64,000 nucleotides of DNA from an uncultured Bacilli bacterium (GTDB lineage: Bacteria; Bacillota_I; Bacilli_A; RF39; UBA660): assembly GCA_934096125.1 (NCBI GenBank), contig CAKOLB010000002.1:62001-126000 (forward strand), in the 5' to 3' direction. Made by a program: the position numbers and the translations under genes. This document shows positions 52,513 to 61,010 of the stretch, in pieces; position 1 is the stretch's first letter, and each line of letters starts with the position of its first letter. The notes beneath the pieces were generated by a model, which had not been told where the DNA came from, searched no databases, and worked only from the letters and a program-made list of their open reading frames with translations.

Positions 52513-52948
52513 TTACTTATTAATTTGGCAAGTTAAAAGATACTTGTTATCCACTTGGGCATCTATGGTAAAACCTAGAGATTTGCATAAATTTAATGAT
52601 ATGGTATTTTCTTTATAAACAGTGGCAAATATTAGTTTTTCACCCATATTTATTATTCTTTTCATTGCTTCCTTAATTAAATTAGTTGCTATACCACGCC
52701 CCCGAAAGTCTTTATCAACAAATAAGTCCCAAATATAGTTACCAAATATGGATATATATCCTGCAGGCAGGACTTTTTCCATATATAAAAGAAGAATATT
52801 TTCTTTATCATTTATGACTTTTAGATAGTGTTTTTTGGCATTGCTTGGGTCATTTTTAATATCATACTGCGGCTGGTCAATAATTAGTTTAGCAAGGAAG
52901 TTATCACATATTAAATCATCTTTTTTGGTGGTTACATCTATAAATCAT
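52513..52948 (-). pseudogene. GNAT acetyltransferase with an N-terminal frameshift
   Basis: The 89-aa open part has WDLFVDKDFRGRGIATNLIK, the acetyl-CoA-binding RGRGIA loop, and VYKENTISLNLCKSLGF. Homologous-looking sequence continues upstream in the same frame to FIDVTTKKDD but lacks a start. An ATG with AGG upstream at 52948 is one base out of frame. Removing one T in ATGATTTATAG would restore a protein of about 145 residues. Confidence 0.7.
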
Positions 52949-52992
52949 ATAATACTACCTTTCTATATTTTATAAAAAAAAATTATATTTCC

Positions 52993-53592
52993 TTATTTAG
53001 TTTTTTTCGGAAATATAATGCTTGATACATTACTAAAATACTGAACTCCTGAGATAACTGATAAAATAACTGCTGCAAGTAAGAAAATACTTGATACAGG
53101 AATGTTTATTAGCTCAAAAGGAAGATTTCCAAAACAAGTAAGCGTTAAACCTATCATCATACATATAGTTTTAAGTTTACCAAGGATGGATGCAGCTACA
53201 ACTTTTCCATTGTTTCCAGAAATCATCTTACATGAATCTACGACAATATCTCTGGAAATGATAACAACTGGGATTAACACAGGAATCATTCTTTCATAAG
53301 CTAAAATAATTATTAAACCATTAACTAATAGTTTATCAGCTATAGCATCCATGACTTTGCCAAAGTCTGTAACTTCATTATTCTTTCTAGCTATGTAGCC
53401 ATCTAAAAAGTCAGTGACAGAACCTATTAGGAATAAAATTCCGGCGATGATATATTTTAAACTTATGGTAGTATTACCAACAATATAGGTAGGAAAAACA
53501 ACACCTAGTTCAAACCAAGGTATAAGAAGCATTACAATTAAAATAATTGATAATACTATTCTTCCTATGGTAATTTTATTTGGTAAATTCAT
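52993..53592 (-). CDS. pgsA: Phosphatidylglycerophosphate synthase
   Basis: This 199-aa CDP-alcohol phosphatidyltransferase has the signature TDFLDGYIARKNNEVTDFGK, VMDAIADK (D-x2-D-G-x2-A-R-x8-G-x3-D-x3-D) and about five membrane helices. It starts MNLPNKITIGRIVLSI. It makes PGP for phosphatidylglycerol. It is just downstream of rodZ, as in Bacillus. Confidence 0.93.
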   Translation of the reverse strand: MNLPNKITIGRIVLSIILIVMLLIPWFELGVVFPTYIVGNTTISLKYIIAGILFLIGSVTDFLDGYIARKNNEVTDFGKVMDAIADKLLVNGLIIILAYERMIPVLIPVVIISRDIVVDSCKMISGNNGKVVAASILGKLKTICMMIGLTLTCFGNLPFELINIPVSSIFLLAAVILSVISGVQYFSNVSSIIFPKKTK

Positions 53593-53601
53593 ACTTCTTC
53601 C

Positions 53602-54078
53602 CTACTTCCTAAGATTTACAGTGCTGGCACTACTACCGTTGACTGTTACTTGTTTAACACTCCATACAATCGCACATAATACTAAAGAAAATATAACAAA
53701 ATAAATAGTTATATATACCCAATTATTATATTTTTTAGCTTCTTTCGTATATGGAGATACTACTTTTTCTTCCCCTTTTTTCTCTTCTTTTAATCTAAGT
53801 TCAATTGTTTTTTCTATTTCCTTAATGGGTATTTTGGAAGTATACTCAAACATGTATTCATTAAATTCATCGATTAAGGCTTGTTCATCAAGTCCTAAAT
53901 ATTTGGCATAACTCACAATATAATCTTTTAACTCATAAACATCTTTAAAAGCTCCTGAGCGACCATCTTCAATATTTTCAAGTATTTCTACTTTAATATT
54001 TAAATCTTTACTAGCTTCCATTAAACTAACACCGGATGATTCTCTAGCATACTGCAATTCTTCACCAATCTCGTTCAA
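53602..54078 (-). CDS. rodZ: RodZ/YmfM-like HTH membrane protein
   Basis: This 158-aa protein has an HTH_25 domain (GEELQYARESSGVSLMEASK, KDLNIKVEILENIEDGR, YELKDYIVSYAKYLGLDEQA). A basic linker and one membrane helix (about 123-141) follow. RodZ links MreB to the elongation machinery. The short extracytoplasmic tail is typical of low-GC versions. It lies ten bases upstream of pgsA. Confidence 0.85.
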   Translation of the reverse strand: MNEIGEELQYARESSGVSLMEASKDLNIKVEILENIEDGRSGAFKDVYELKDYIVSYAKYLGLDEQALIDEFNEYMFEYTSKIPIKEIEKTIELRLKEEKKGEEKVVSPYTKEAKKYNNWVYITIYFVIFSLVLCAIVWSVKQVTVNGSSASTVNLRK

Positions 54079-54111
54079 AAAACTTCACTCCTTTTAAAAT
54101 AAAAAAATAAT

Positions 54112-54455
54112 CTTAATAAGCCATGTTCTGTCCTCTTAAATAAGAGGGGCAAATATTTATCTTACTATAATTAGCACCACATTTTAGTTCTTAATTTCCA
54201 AAATGCAGCTCCCCTACCATAATTTGGGTTTCTCGCTCATGGGGTTTACCACGTTCCACCTACAAAGTTTCCCTTGTAGCTCGTCTCTTTGGCACTTTTA
54301 TATCTACTTAAACCATTTGACAGGTTTGTTCAAAGCCGTTAGCAAGTGCTACCTTAAGTTATTTTTTCCTTAAGCATGAACATTACAAACATCACAGTTT
54401 GTGCGAGCATGGACTTTCCTCAGCACATCTTTTTATGCACCGCATTTGCCACTAG
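54112..54455 (-). ncRNA. rnpB: RNase P RNA, type B
   Basis: The minus strand contains GAGGAAAGTCCATGCTCGCA, the conserved P4/J region, and further on GAGCGAGAAACCCAAATTATGG and ACAGAACATGGCTTAT at the 3' end. The short P5.1-bearing layout is the Bacillus type. It lies between gpsB and rodZ. Ends are estimated. A T-rich stretch (54085-54112) may terminate it. Confidence 0.92.
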
Positions 54456-54456
54456 A

Positions 54457-54798
54457 TTATTCATTATTTCCATATACAATTTTTTCAAGTTGACTAATTC
54501 TTTTTAAAAGGTCAACATTACTAATACTACGTGTATTTTCCATATTATTACTTGAGTTTTCATAAGCACTTTGAAGTCTTCTAACTTCTTGTTTAAGTTT
54601 AGCATTATCACTTGCAAGGTTCTTTTTATCATTTTCTAACTTCTTAATAATATTTGCGTACTCCGTATAATCTCTTATAACCATATCCAAAAATTTATCA
54701 ACTTCTTGAGGTCGATATCCCCTGGCATCAATTTTAAATTCTTTTTCTAGGATTTCTCCAGCAGATAAGAAAAATCGATCGCTATATTCGTTATGCAA
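54457..54798 (-). CDS. gpsB: Cell-division/wall coordinator GpsB (DivIVA family)
   Basis: I prefer the TTG at 54798, placed just after GAGGTGAGG, over the TTG at 54816; the protein is then 113 aa. The DivIVA core has SAGEILEKEFKIDARGYRPQ, EVDKFLDMVIRDY and a coiled coil KLENDKKNLASDNAKLKQEV. The C-terminus RISQLEKIVYG matches GpsB. GpsB regulates PBP1, and ponA lies 1 kb away divergently. Confidence 0.88.
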   Translation of the reverse strand: MHNEYSDRFFLSAGEILEKEFKIDARGYRPQEVDKFLDMVIRDYTEYANIIKKLENDKKNLASDNAKLKQEVRRLQSAYENSSNNMENTRSISNVDLLKRISQLEKIVYGNNE

Positions 54799-54835
54799 TA
54801 TCCTCACCTCTAACAAAAAAATTATAGCTTATTTT

Positions 54836-54937
54836 TTAATTTTCGTCAATGGTTTGTCTAAGGGTCATACTCTCAAAACTTAAACTTATCCAGTCTAGTT
54901 TTTCCATCATTATATTTATATAATAATCCATATTCAT
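54836..54937 (-). CDS. Mini-ORF upstream of gpsB
   Basis: This 33-aa ORF reads MNMDYYINIMMEKLDWISLS then FESMTLRQTIDEN. An AGGTGATTGAAA site precedes the ATG at 54937. It lies 37 bases upstream of gpsB. It could be a leader peptide or a small protein; there is no family evidence. The rest of the 54938-55044 spacer has nothing recognised. Confidence 0.35.
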   Translation of the reverse strand: MNMDYYINIMMEKLDWISLSFESMTLRQTIDEN

Positions 54938-55044
54938 TTTCAATCACCTATTACTACTATATAATATATAGAGTTTGTTTTCATTATATTCGACAAAACT
55001 AGATATTATTTTTGACATTTTTTAGTAATTTAATTAATTTATTT

Positions 55045-55073
55045 AAGACAAAGTAAAACCTTTATGATATAAT
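55045..55073 (+). promoter_or_regulatory. Candidate promoter of recU-ponA
   Basis: A good TATAAT at 55068-55073 has a weak -35 (AAGACA) 17 bp upstream, eight bases before the recU ribosome binding site. Confidence 0.5.
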
Positions 55074-55091
55074 TAGTCGTAGGTGATTAGT

Positions 55092-55640
55092 TTGTTATAT
55101 CCTGGGAATATAAAGCGAAAATATACAAAAGTAGCAACCTATGACAATAGAGGGATGGGTCTTGAGTATGTGCTCGAGATGGCTAATCAATATTATAGAG
55201 ATAAAGGGATTGCTTATATATATAAAAAGCCAACGCCAATACATGTGGTAAAAGTTGATTATAAAAAAAGCAAGAAAATTACTGAGGCTTATTATGAAGC
55301 ACCCTCGACTCTTGATTTTAATGGGGTTTATAAAGGACGTTATATTGAGTTTGATGCGAAGGAGACTAAAAGGAAGAGCTCTTTTCCAATAAGTAATGTA
55401 CATGAACATCAGATTAAACATATAAGAAATGTTCTTAGTCAAAAAGGAATAGTATTTTTAATAATTAAATTAGCTGAAAAATATTATTTACTACCAGGTG
55501 ATGTTTTTTTAAACTTTGTGGATAATAAAGAAAGAAAAAGTATACCGGCGAATTTTTTAGAAAATAATGCTTATCCCCTCTTTCTTAAGCTAAGGGGTTT
55601 AGATTATATAGATGTTGTTGATAAATTAATTGGAGGTTAG
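55092..55640 (+). CDS. recU: Holliday-junction resolvase RecU
   Basis: I take the TTG at 55092 (AGGTGA five bases upstream), giving MLYPGNIKRKYTK, 182 aa. Family motifs: NRGMGLEYVLEMANQYYRDK, IYKKPTPIHVVKVDY, STLDFNGVYKGRYIEFDAKE, TKRKSSFP and HEHQIKHIRNV. The D...E-x-K nuclease site is intact. It resolves Holliday junctions and works with RuvAB. It is coupled to ponA two bases downstream, as in Bacillus. Confidence 0.93.
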   Translation: MLYPGNIKRKYTKVATYDNRGMGLEYVLEMANQYYRDKGIAYIYKKPTPIHVVKVDYKKSKKITEAYYEAPSTLDFNGVYKGRYIEFDAKETKRKSSFPISNVHEHQIKHIRNVLSQKGIVFLIIKLAEKYYLLPGDVFLNFVDNKERKSIPANFLENNAYPLFLKLRGLDYIDVVDKLIGG

Positions 55641-55642
55641 TA

Positions 55643-58237
55643 ATGACTAAATTAAGACTTAAAAAATTTAAATTTAAGAAGAAAGAAACAAATAATGGAA
55701 AAGGAAAAGAAAAAAAGGATATTAAGAATATTGTCCTTTCTGGTTTACTTATTGCTGGGATTGCTTTTATTTCTCTGGCTTTAGTATTTGCGCTATATAT
55801 TATTATAAGTTCACCAGACTTTGATAAAGATAAACTTTATTCGAAAGAATCTAGTGTTTTGTATTATGATGATGGAGTAACGGAGCTTGCTAGACTAGGA
55901 AAAGATGACCGAGTCTTAGTTACTTATGATGATTTACCACAGGTTTTAGTAGATGCGATTGTGGCAACAGAAGACTCAAGGTTTTTCCAACATAGTGGAC
56001 TTGATATGGCTCGTTTTATGAAAGCATCTTTTGGACAAATCATTGGAAACAGTAGTGCTGGTGGGGCTTCAACCTTAACCATGCAGGTAGTTAAACAAAC
56101 CTACACTAGTAGTGAGGCCCATGGTATTAAAGGTATAGTTCGAAAGTTTACTGATATATATATGTCTGTGTTTAAAGTTGAAAGTAATTATACAAAACAA
56201 GAAATACTGGAGTTTTATGTAAATAGTCAGTGGTTTGGTAATGATGGTAACCTTAATTACACTGGTATTGCAGGAGTTGAACAAGCTTGTCAATACTACT
56301 TTGGTAAATCTGTTTCAGATATTTCACTAGCTGAGGCTTCAATTATTGCAGGAATGTTCCAAAACCCAAGACTATATAATGCTTATCGAAATCCGGTGGG
56401 CGTTCGAAATAGACAAAAGATTGTTTTAACACTTATGGTTAATCATGGTTATATAACTGAAGAAGAAAAAAATGCAGTTTTAAATATTCCAATTGAATCG
56501 TTAGTTGCGAAAAAAGATAATACTAGTAATTCATCTAATCAAGCTGTTGTCGATTATATAATGGATGAAGTAGAAGCTAATACGGGAAATGACCCTTTTA
56601 AAGTACCAATGAAAATTGTAACTACTATTAATAAAAATGTTCAAGATGTTTTAAATAAACTTGAAAAAGGAGAAATATATGAATTTCCTAATGCTGCTAT
56701 ACAAGAAGGTGTAGCAATTACAAGTACAGAAAATGGTGCTTTGGTAGGTCTTTCTGGAGGACGTAATTATAGTGCCAAAGGTACTAATAGAGCAACGATT
56801 AAAAGGCAACCTGGGTCAACAGCGAAAATCTTGTTTGATTATGGTCCTTATATTGAATATTTAAATGGTTCACCAGCGACTTTATTTATGGATGAACCGA
56901 CAACTTATAGTAATGGAACAGCAATTAAAAATGCAGATGGAAGATATACGGGACTTATCAATATGCGAACCGCTTTGGTAAATTCACGAAATATTCCAGC
57001 CTTGCAAGCTTTTAAAGCAGTTTATAAAGAAAATCCTGATTATATTAAAGACTTTGTTCACAAACTTGGTATCGATTATGGTGATGAGTTATATGAATCA
57101 GCATCAATTGGTGGTTTTGATGGAGTTAGTCCAATTCAAATGTCAGCAGCTTATGCAGCCTTTGGTAGAGGTGGTTATTATATTAAACCTTATTCTTATA
57201 CTAAAGCAACACTTGTGGAAACTGGAAAGACTTATGAACAAAAGCCAGAAAAAGTTAAAGTTATGTCAGAAGAAACTGCTTATATGATTACCGATATACT
57301 TATCTCTGCTGCTCAAAGTGGTGTTGGAGGTGTATCAGTAAAAGGAACGCAAATTGCAGCGAAGTCAGGAACAACAAACCTTGATGAAGCGACAACAAGT
57401 AAGCTTGGCATTCCAGCATCAGCAACAAGAGATGCTTGGAATATTACCTACTCACCTGAGTATGCCATTGCTTTATGGATTGGTTATGATGTCAACAATT
57501 CTGAACACTATTTGACAGCTACAATTGGTGGTAGAGTCAGAAATGCTGTGATGAAGGCAGTTGGCTCACAAGTGTATGGAAAAGATAAAACTTTTATCCA
57601 GCCTAGTGGAATAGTCTCTGTATCAGTCGAACGTGAAACTGTTCCCCCACTACTCCCTAGTGCATTTACTCCAGCCAATTTAATAACAACAGAAATTTTT
57701 AAAGAAGGTACGGAACCAACCGAAGTGTCCTTTAGATTTAAGCAACTTGATGCACCAACTGGTGGCAGTTATAGTGTTGAGGGAACAACTATAAAGCTTA
57801 AATGGAATGCAATTAAAACGCCAAATGCAATTGATACAGCATTTTTACAGGATTACTTCAATAAAAATTATACAATTTCATCTTCGAAATATTATGAAAA
57901 TAGAATAGCGTATAATAATGCATATATTGGTCAACTTGGCTATATGATATATCAAAAAAATAGTGATGGAAGTTTAACATATTTAGGACGAAGCGAAACA
58001 GCTAGTTATAATGTTATGAATCCAACTGGTGGTAAAGTTACTTATGTAGTTAAATCTGCTTACTCACTATTTACAGCGAATATGAGTGATGGACTTGAAA
58101 TAGCAACAAGTTCTAATCCAGTAGTTAGTGATATTGTTACTCCACCAACTGGTGATAATAATAATGCTAATAACGGGGGTACTGGTAATGCTGGAGGCAC
58201 CGAAAGTACAGGGGATAAATTTACAGAAATTGAATAA
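55643..58237 (+). CDS. ponA: Class A penicillin-binding protein PBP1
   Basis: This 864-aa protein has a basic cytoplasmic tail and a membrane helix at about 30-54. The GT51 glycosyltransferase has VATEDSRFFQHSGLDMARFM and GASTLTMQVVKQ. The transpeptidase has RQPGSTAKILFDYG (SxxK), ALVNSRNIPALQ (SRN) and AAKSGTTN (KSG variant). A C-terminal Fn3-like and Gly/Asn-rich tail (GDNNNANNGGTGNAGG) ends it. It polymerises and crosslinks peptidoglycan and is the usual partner of GpsB. Confidence 0.94.
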   Translation: MTKLRLKKFKFKKKETNNGKGKEKKDIKNIVLSGLLIAGIAFISLALVFALYIIISSPDFDKDKLYSKESSVLYYDDGVTELARLGKDDRVLVTYDDLPQVLVDAIVATEDSRFFQHSGLDMARFMKASFGQIIGNSSAGGASTLTMQVVKQTYTSSEAHGIKGIVRKFTDIYMSVFKVESNYTKQEILEFYVNSQWFGNDGNLNYTGIAGVEQACQYYFGKSVSDISLAEASIIAGMFQNPRLYNAYRNPVGVRNRQKIVLTLMVNHGYITEEEKNAVLNIPIESLVAKKDNTSNSSNQAVVDYIMDEVEANTGNDPFKVPMKIVTTINKNVQDVLNKLEKGEIYEFPNAAIQEGVAITSTENGALVGLSGGRNYSAKGTNRATIKRQPGSTAKILFDYGPYIEYLNGSPATLFMDEPTTYSNGTAIKNADGRYTGLINMRTALVNSRNIPALQAFKAVYKENPDYIKDFVHKLGIDYGDELYESASIGGFDGVSPIQMSAAYAAFGRGGYYIKPYSYTKATLVETGKTYEQKPEKVKVMSEETAYMITDILISAAQSGVGGVSVKGTQIAAKSGTTNLDEATTSKLGIPASATRDAWNITYSPEYAIALWIGYDVNNSEHYLTATIGGRVRNAVMKAVGSQVYGKDKTFIQPSGIVSVSVERETVPPLLPSAFTPANLITTEIFKEGTEPTEVSFRFKQLDAPTGGSYSVEGTTIKLKWNAIKTPNAIDTAFLQDYFNKNYTISSSKYYENRIAYNNAYIGQLGYMIYQKNSDGSLTYLGRSETASYNVMNPTGGKVTYVVKSAYSLFTANMSDGLEIATSSNPVVSDIVTPPTGDNNNANNGGTGNAGGTESTGDKFTEIE

Positions 58238-58238
58238 T

Positions 58239-58278
58239 AAAAAAAAGTTTACTTCTTAAGTAGAGGTAAGCTTTTTTT
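58239..58278 (+). terminator. Terminator of recU-ponA
   Basis: AAAAAAAGTTTAC and GTAAGCTTTTTTT form a 13-bp stem with one G-U pair, followed by T residues. Confidence 0.85.
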
Positions 58279-58280
58279 GT

Positions 58281-58555
58281 TTAGCCAAGACGAATTAGAT
58301 TTATTTTGGTTCCTGTGCCTGATTTGTAAGTTGCAGAATTAACTAAATTAAACACAGGCCGGAGTACATAAGGATTCGATGCATCATGATGATAAAGACT
58401 TACTGCTTGTTTGCAAAATACCACTAAAGCTTTTCCCTGCGTTTTTAGTTAGGTCACTATCTAAGTTAACTAAAGTAACTTGTACCTTCCAAGTATCTGT
58501 TTTATTTGGAGAAGCAGAGATTTCATAGTAATCAGCGATTTTGATTGGGCCAGTA
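58281..58555 (-). pseudogene. Remnant of a variable surface-protein paralogue
   Basis: Three disjointed pieces remain: PIKIADYYEISASPNKTDTW, then AGKSFSGILQ, then VSLYHHDASNPYVLRPVFNL followed by SGTGTKINLIRLG. The YHHDAS motif is fused directly to the VLRPVFNL end, so the whole lectin-like domain and variable block are deleted. The N-terminus is lost at a junction with an XRE relic. Confidence 0.8.
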
Positions 58556-58695
58556 AGTATAAGCTTGAAAAAATTAATATTTTAATTGAATACTTGAAAA
58601 TGCTCGCTGATTTTTATCAAACTAGTGTTGATTACATATTATATAAAGCGGATATAAGATATCCCTACCCGGCCTCTATTATAAATAAAAATTAA
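58556..58695 (+). pseudogene. C-terminal remnant of an XRE-family regulator
   Basis: The plus strand reads KYKLEKINILIEYLKMLADF then YQTSVDYILYKADIRYPYPA. The pattern I-x-x-L-x-x-L-A-D-x-Y-x-x-S-V-D-Y-x-L is the last helix pair of a Cro/C1 domain. The DNA-binding N-terminus is missing and the frame runs into the antisense of the surface-protein relic. Confidence 0.6.
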
Positions 58696-58721
58696 AAAAT
58701 TCTGTTTAAAACAGAATTTTT
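58694..58721 (-). terminator. Terminator of comEB-srtB-aldolase
   Basis: AATTCTG/CAGAATT hairpin with an A/T run on each side, just after the aldolase stop. Confidence 0.75.
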
Positions 58722-59601
58722 ACTTTTTGGTTGAAGCGTCGTAAATTTCTTCAATACTATTATTTAAAGCATCATTAAACTCAAGGTCAGATTGATTTAC
58801 ATTTAAGCCTTCAAGTAATGCCCGAGAAAATGATGCAATCATCTTTTTGTTTTCCTTAAGTTTTTGACAAGCTTCACTTCGAGAATAACCTCCGGATAAA
58901 GCAACTAATCTTAAAACATTTTTATACCGCATAATATCATTAAAGTAATTAGGTATTTCTGGTAAGGTGAATTTGAATATACAATAGTCTTCTTTATTCA
59001 TTTTGGTTAAATGTTTAATTATTTCATTACGCATATAAGATTCTATTTGTTTTTTGTTTTCAGCATGAATATCTACTTCTGGCTCGATAATAGGAATAAG
59101 TCCATGATTTATAATTATTTTTGCTAATTTAAATTGTTGGTCAATAACTTTTTTTATGCCATATTCATTGTACTCTTTTATAACACTTCGCATTTTGGTA
59201 CCTACAATTTTATGTTTTTTAGCGGTTTCTAACATTTCTTCTAGATTTGGTATATCTTTTAAAAGCATTACTCCATCAGTTTCTTCCGCTAAACCTAAAT
59301 CGATTTTCAAAAACGAAACAATATTTTTTTCTTCTAGTAAATACTCCGCGGTGCATCTTTCATCTATTTTATTTTCCATGGTATGCTTAAATAAAATTAC
59401 ACCAAGTATTCTATCATCAAATACTGAAGAAGTGATTATTCTTTTGCGCATCTCATGAATGTAATTAAACATAACTTCTTCGCTAGTTATATCCTTTTCA
59501 TCTATTCCATAATTTTTTAAAGTTTTTGTAGAACTTCCACCACTTTGGTCTAAAGCAGCGATAAAGCCTTTCTTATTTTTAAGTGTATCAATTATTTCCA
59601 T
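58720..59601 (-). CDS. fda: Class I fructose-bisphosphate aldolase
   Basis: This 293-aa protein has KKGFIAALDQSGGSSTKTLK, VILFKHTM, FLKIDLGL, GTKMRSVI, IIEPEVDIHA and IFKFTLPEIP. The Schiff-base lysine region and EPE motif identify class I FBA, as in Staphylococcus Fda. It cleaves fructose-1,6-bisphosphate. It overlaps srtB by 14 bases, an odd neighbour for a glycolytic gene. Confidence 0.9.
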   Translation of the reverse strand: MEIIDTLKNKKGFIAALDQSGGSSTKTLKNYGIDEKDITSEEVMFNYIHEMRKRIITSSVFDDRILGVILFKHTMENKIDERCTAEYLLEEKNIVSFLKIDLGLAEETDGVMLLKDIPNLEEMLETAKKHKIVGTKMRSVIKEYNEYGIKKVIDQQFKLAKIIINHGLIPIIEPEVDIHAENKKQIESYMRNEIIKHLTKMNKEDYCIFKFTLPEIPNYFNDIMRYKNVLRLVALSGGYSRSEACQKLKENKKMIASFSRALLEGLNVNQSDLEFNDALNNSIEEIYDASTKK

Positions 59602-60421
59602 TTCTAATCTCCTTTTTAATTAATTTAGCATGCAAGACAACTCTTCCATTATTTGCAGAACAAGTTGATAAAGTTAATATTTTGTCATTTTCATTTAATA
59701 CTGCAGCAAACTGATAAGTGCTTCTTTTTTGAAGCATCGTTATGAAGCTTAAGAATTCACTGTTACTTTTAAACTCGGTAGTTAAATAGTCACTTGTTGT
59801 TGGGATTTCATAAATGCTAAAGACTTGCCACAAGGTATTTTCATATTCCGTTGAAAGTTTAATAACATGATTGCTGATATTTTGAGGCCAGCTTGTTTTA
59901 AAAATATTTTTTAAGCTTCCAAACATTGTACCATCCACTCGGCCATGAGCATAAAGAATTGTATTCTTATCAAAGTCTTGGATATTATTGCGATAATCTA
60001 AAAATACCCAACCTGCAGAGTTATGCTCTTTCTTAATATTTCTTTCTAAATAATAAGTATTATTACTTGTTTGAACAAATGGATAATTTATATTAGTTCC
60101 TTTAACTTCTAACCAGCCGACAATATCTGGATTAGTTTGCTTTAAAGCTTTAAAATCAACATTAATAAGTTTCATCTTGATGTAATCCCAATACGGGTTT
60201 TCTTTAGGTATGTCTATGTTTTCTCCAACAACTATAGTATTTTCATTATCCTCTACTTCTTCTACCTTTGTTTTCTCAGTTATATTTTCAAGAGACTTTT
60301 GCACATCTTTACTATCTAAGTACCATGTAATTATTTTAAAGCCGGAAAATATGATTAAAGATATAAACAAAAGCATTAGAGATATTAATACTTGTTTTTT
60401 TAAAATAAGTTTTCTTTTCAT
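59588..60421 (-). CDS. srtB: Class B sortase
   Basis: This 277-aa protein has an N-terminal membrane helix (10-32) and an acidic linker. The sortase barrel follows with NPDIVGWLEVKGTNINYPFV, AGWVFLDYRNN and the catalytic His in ILYAHGRVDGTMFG. TLSTCSANNGRVVLHAKL holds the catalytic Cys and Arg. Class B is indicated by YPFVQ and the long helix before the Cys. No sorting-signal protein is visible in the window. It overlaps the aldolase downstream. Confidence 0.9.
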   Translation of the reverse strand: MKRKLILKKQVLISLMLLFISLIIFSGFKIITWYLDSKDVQKSLENITEKTKVEEVEDNENTIVVGENIDIPKENPYWDYIKMKLINVDFKALKQTNPDIVGWLEVKGTNINYPFVQTSNNTYYLERNIKKEHNSAGWVFLDYRNNIQDFDKNTILYAHGRVDGTMFGSLKNIFKTSWPQNISNHVIKLSTEYENTLWQVFSIYEIPTTSDYLTTEFKSNSEFLSFITMLQKRSTYQFAAVLNENDKILTLSTCSANNGRVVLHAKLIKKEIRNGNN

Positions 60422-60422
60422 G

Positions 60423-60917
60423 CTATTTATCTAAATTGATAGTTATTTCGTGACTATCTTTAACTTTTAACAAACGATATTTAACATTACAAGTGTCTAA
60501 AATTATCTTCGAGGCTTTAACCTCGTCTGTGTCTTGATATTTATCACATAGATAAATTACTTCTTTAATTCCGGACTGCACGATAGCTTTGGCACACTCA
60601 TTGCATGGAAACAAGTCAACATAAATCCGAGCTTTTTCAAAGTCTTTTTTATGACCTCGATAATTTAAAATAGCATTAATTTCCGAATGGCATACGTAAA
60701 GATATTTGGTATGAAGAGGATCACCCTCTCTTTCCCAAGGAAATTTATCATCGTCAAACCCATTGGGAGTTCCGTTGTAACCAATAGATAATATACGATT
60801 ATCATCACTTACAATACAGCTTCCGACTTGAGTTGATGGATCTTTACTACGCATTGCGGTAAGTTTAGCTACGGCCATGAAATATTCATCCCAATTTAAA
60901 TAATCGGACCTTTTCAT
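60423..60917 (-). CDS. comEB: dCMP deaminase (ComEB-like)
   Basis: I start at the ATG at 60917 (MKRSDYLNWDEYFMAVAKLT). This 164-aa protein has zinc-ligand HSEINAIL and PCNECAKAIVQSG. It also has SKDPSTQVGSCIV, YNGTPNGFDDDKFPW and IKEVIYLCDKYQD. It converts dCMP to dUMP for dTMP synthesis. It is the first gene of the srtB-aldolase unit, two bases before srtB. Confidence 0.92.
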   Translation of the reverse strand: MKRSDYLNWDEYFMAVAKLTAMRSKDPSTQVGSCIVSDDNRILSIGYNGTPNGFDDDKFPWEREGDPLHTKYLYVCHSEINAILNYRGHKKDFEKARIYVDLFPCNECAKAIVQSGIKEVIYLCDKYQDTDEVKASKIILDTCNVKYRLLKVKDSHEITINLDK

Positions 60918-61010
60918 ATTTTTCACTCTCCTCATTCTATACCCATTGTACCAAATTTTCGGAGAAAAGTCTTTAATTTCCAGAGAAAAATTAAAAATAG
61001 TAAGTCACTG

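Noticed and set aside
58480..58695. 71-residue plus-strand ORF as a new protein
   Set aside because: Its first half is antisense of the surface-protein relic and its second half is the tail of an XRE regulator; a junction artefact.
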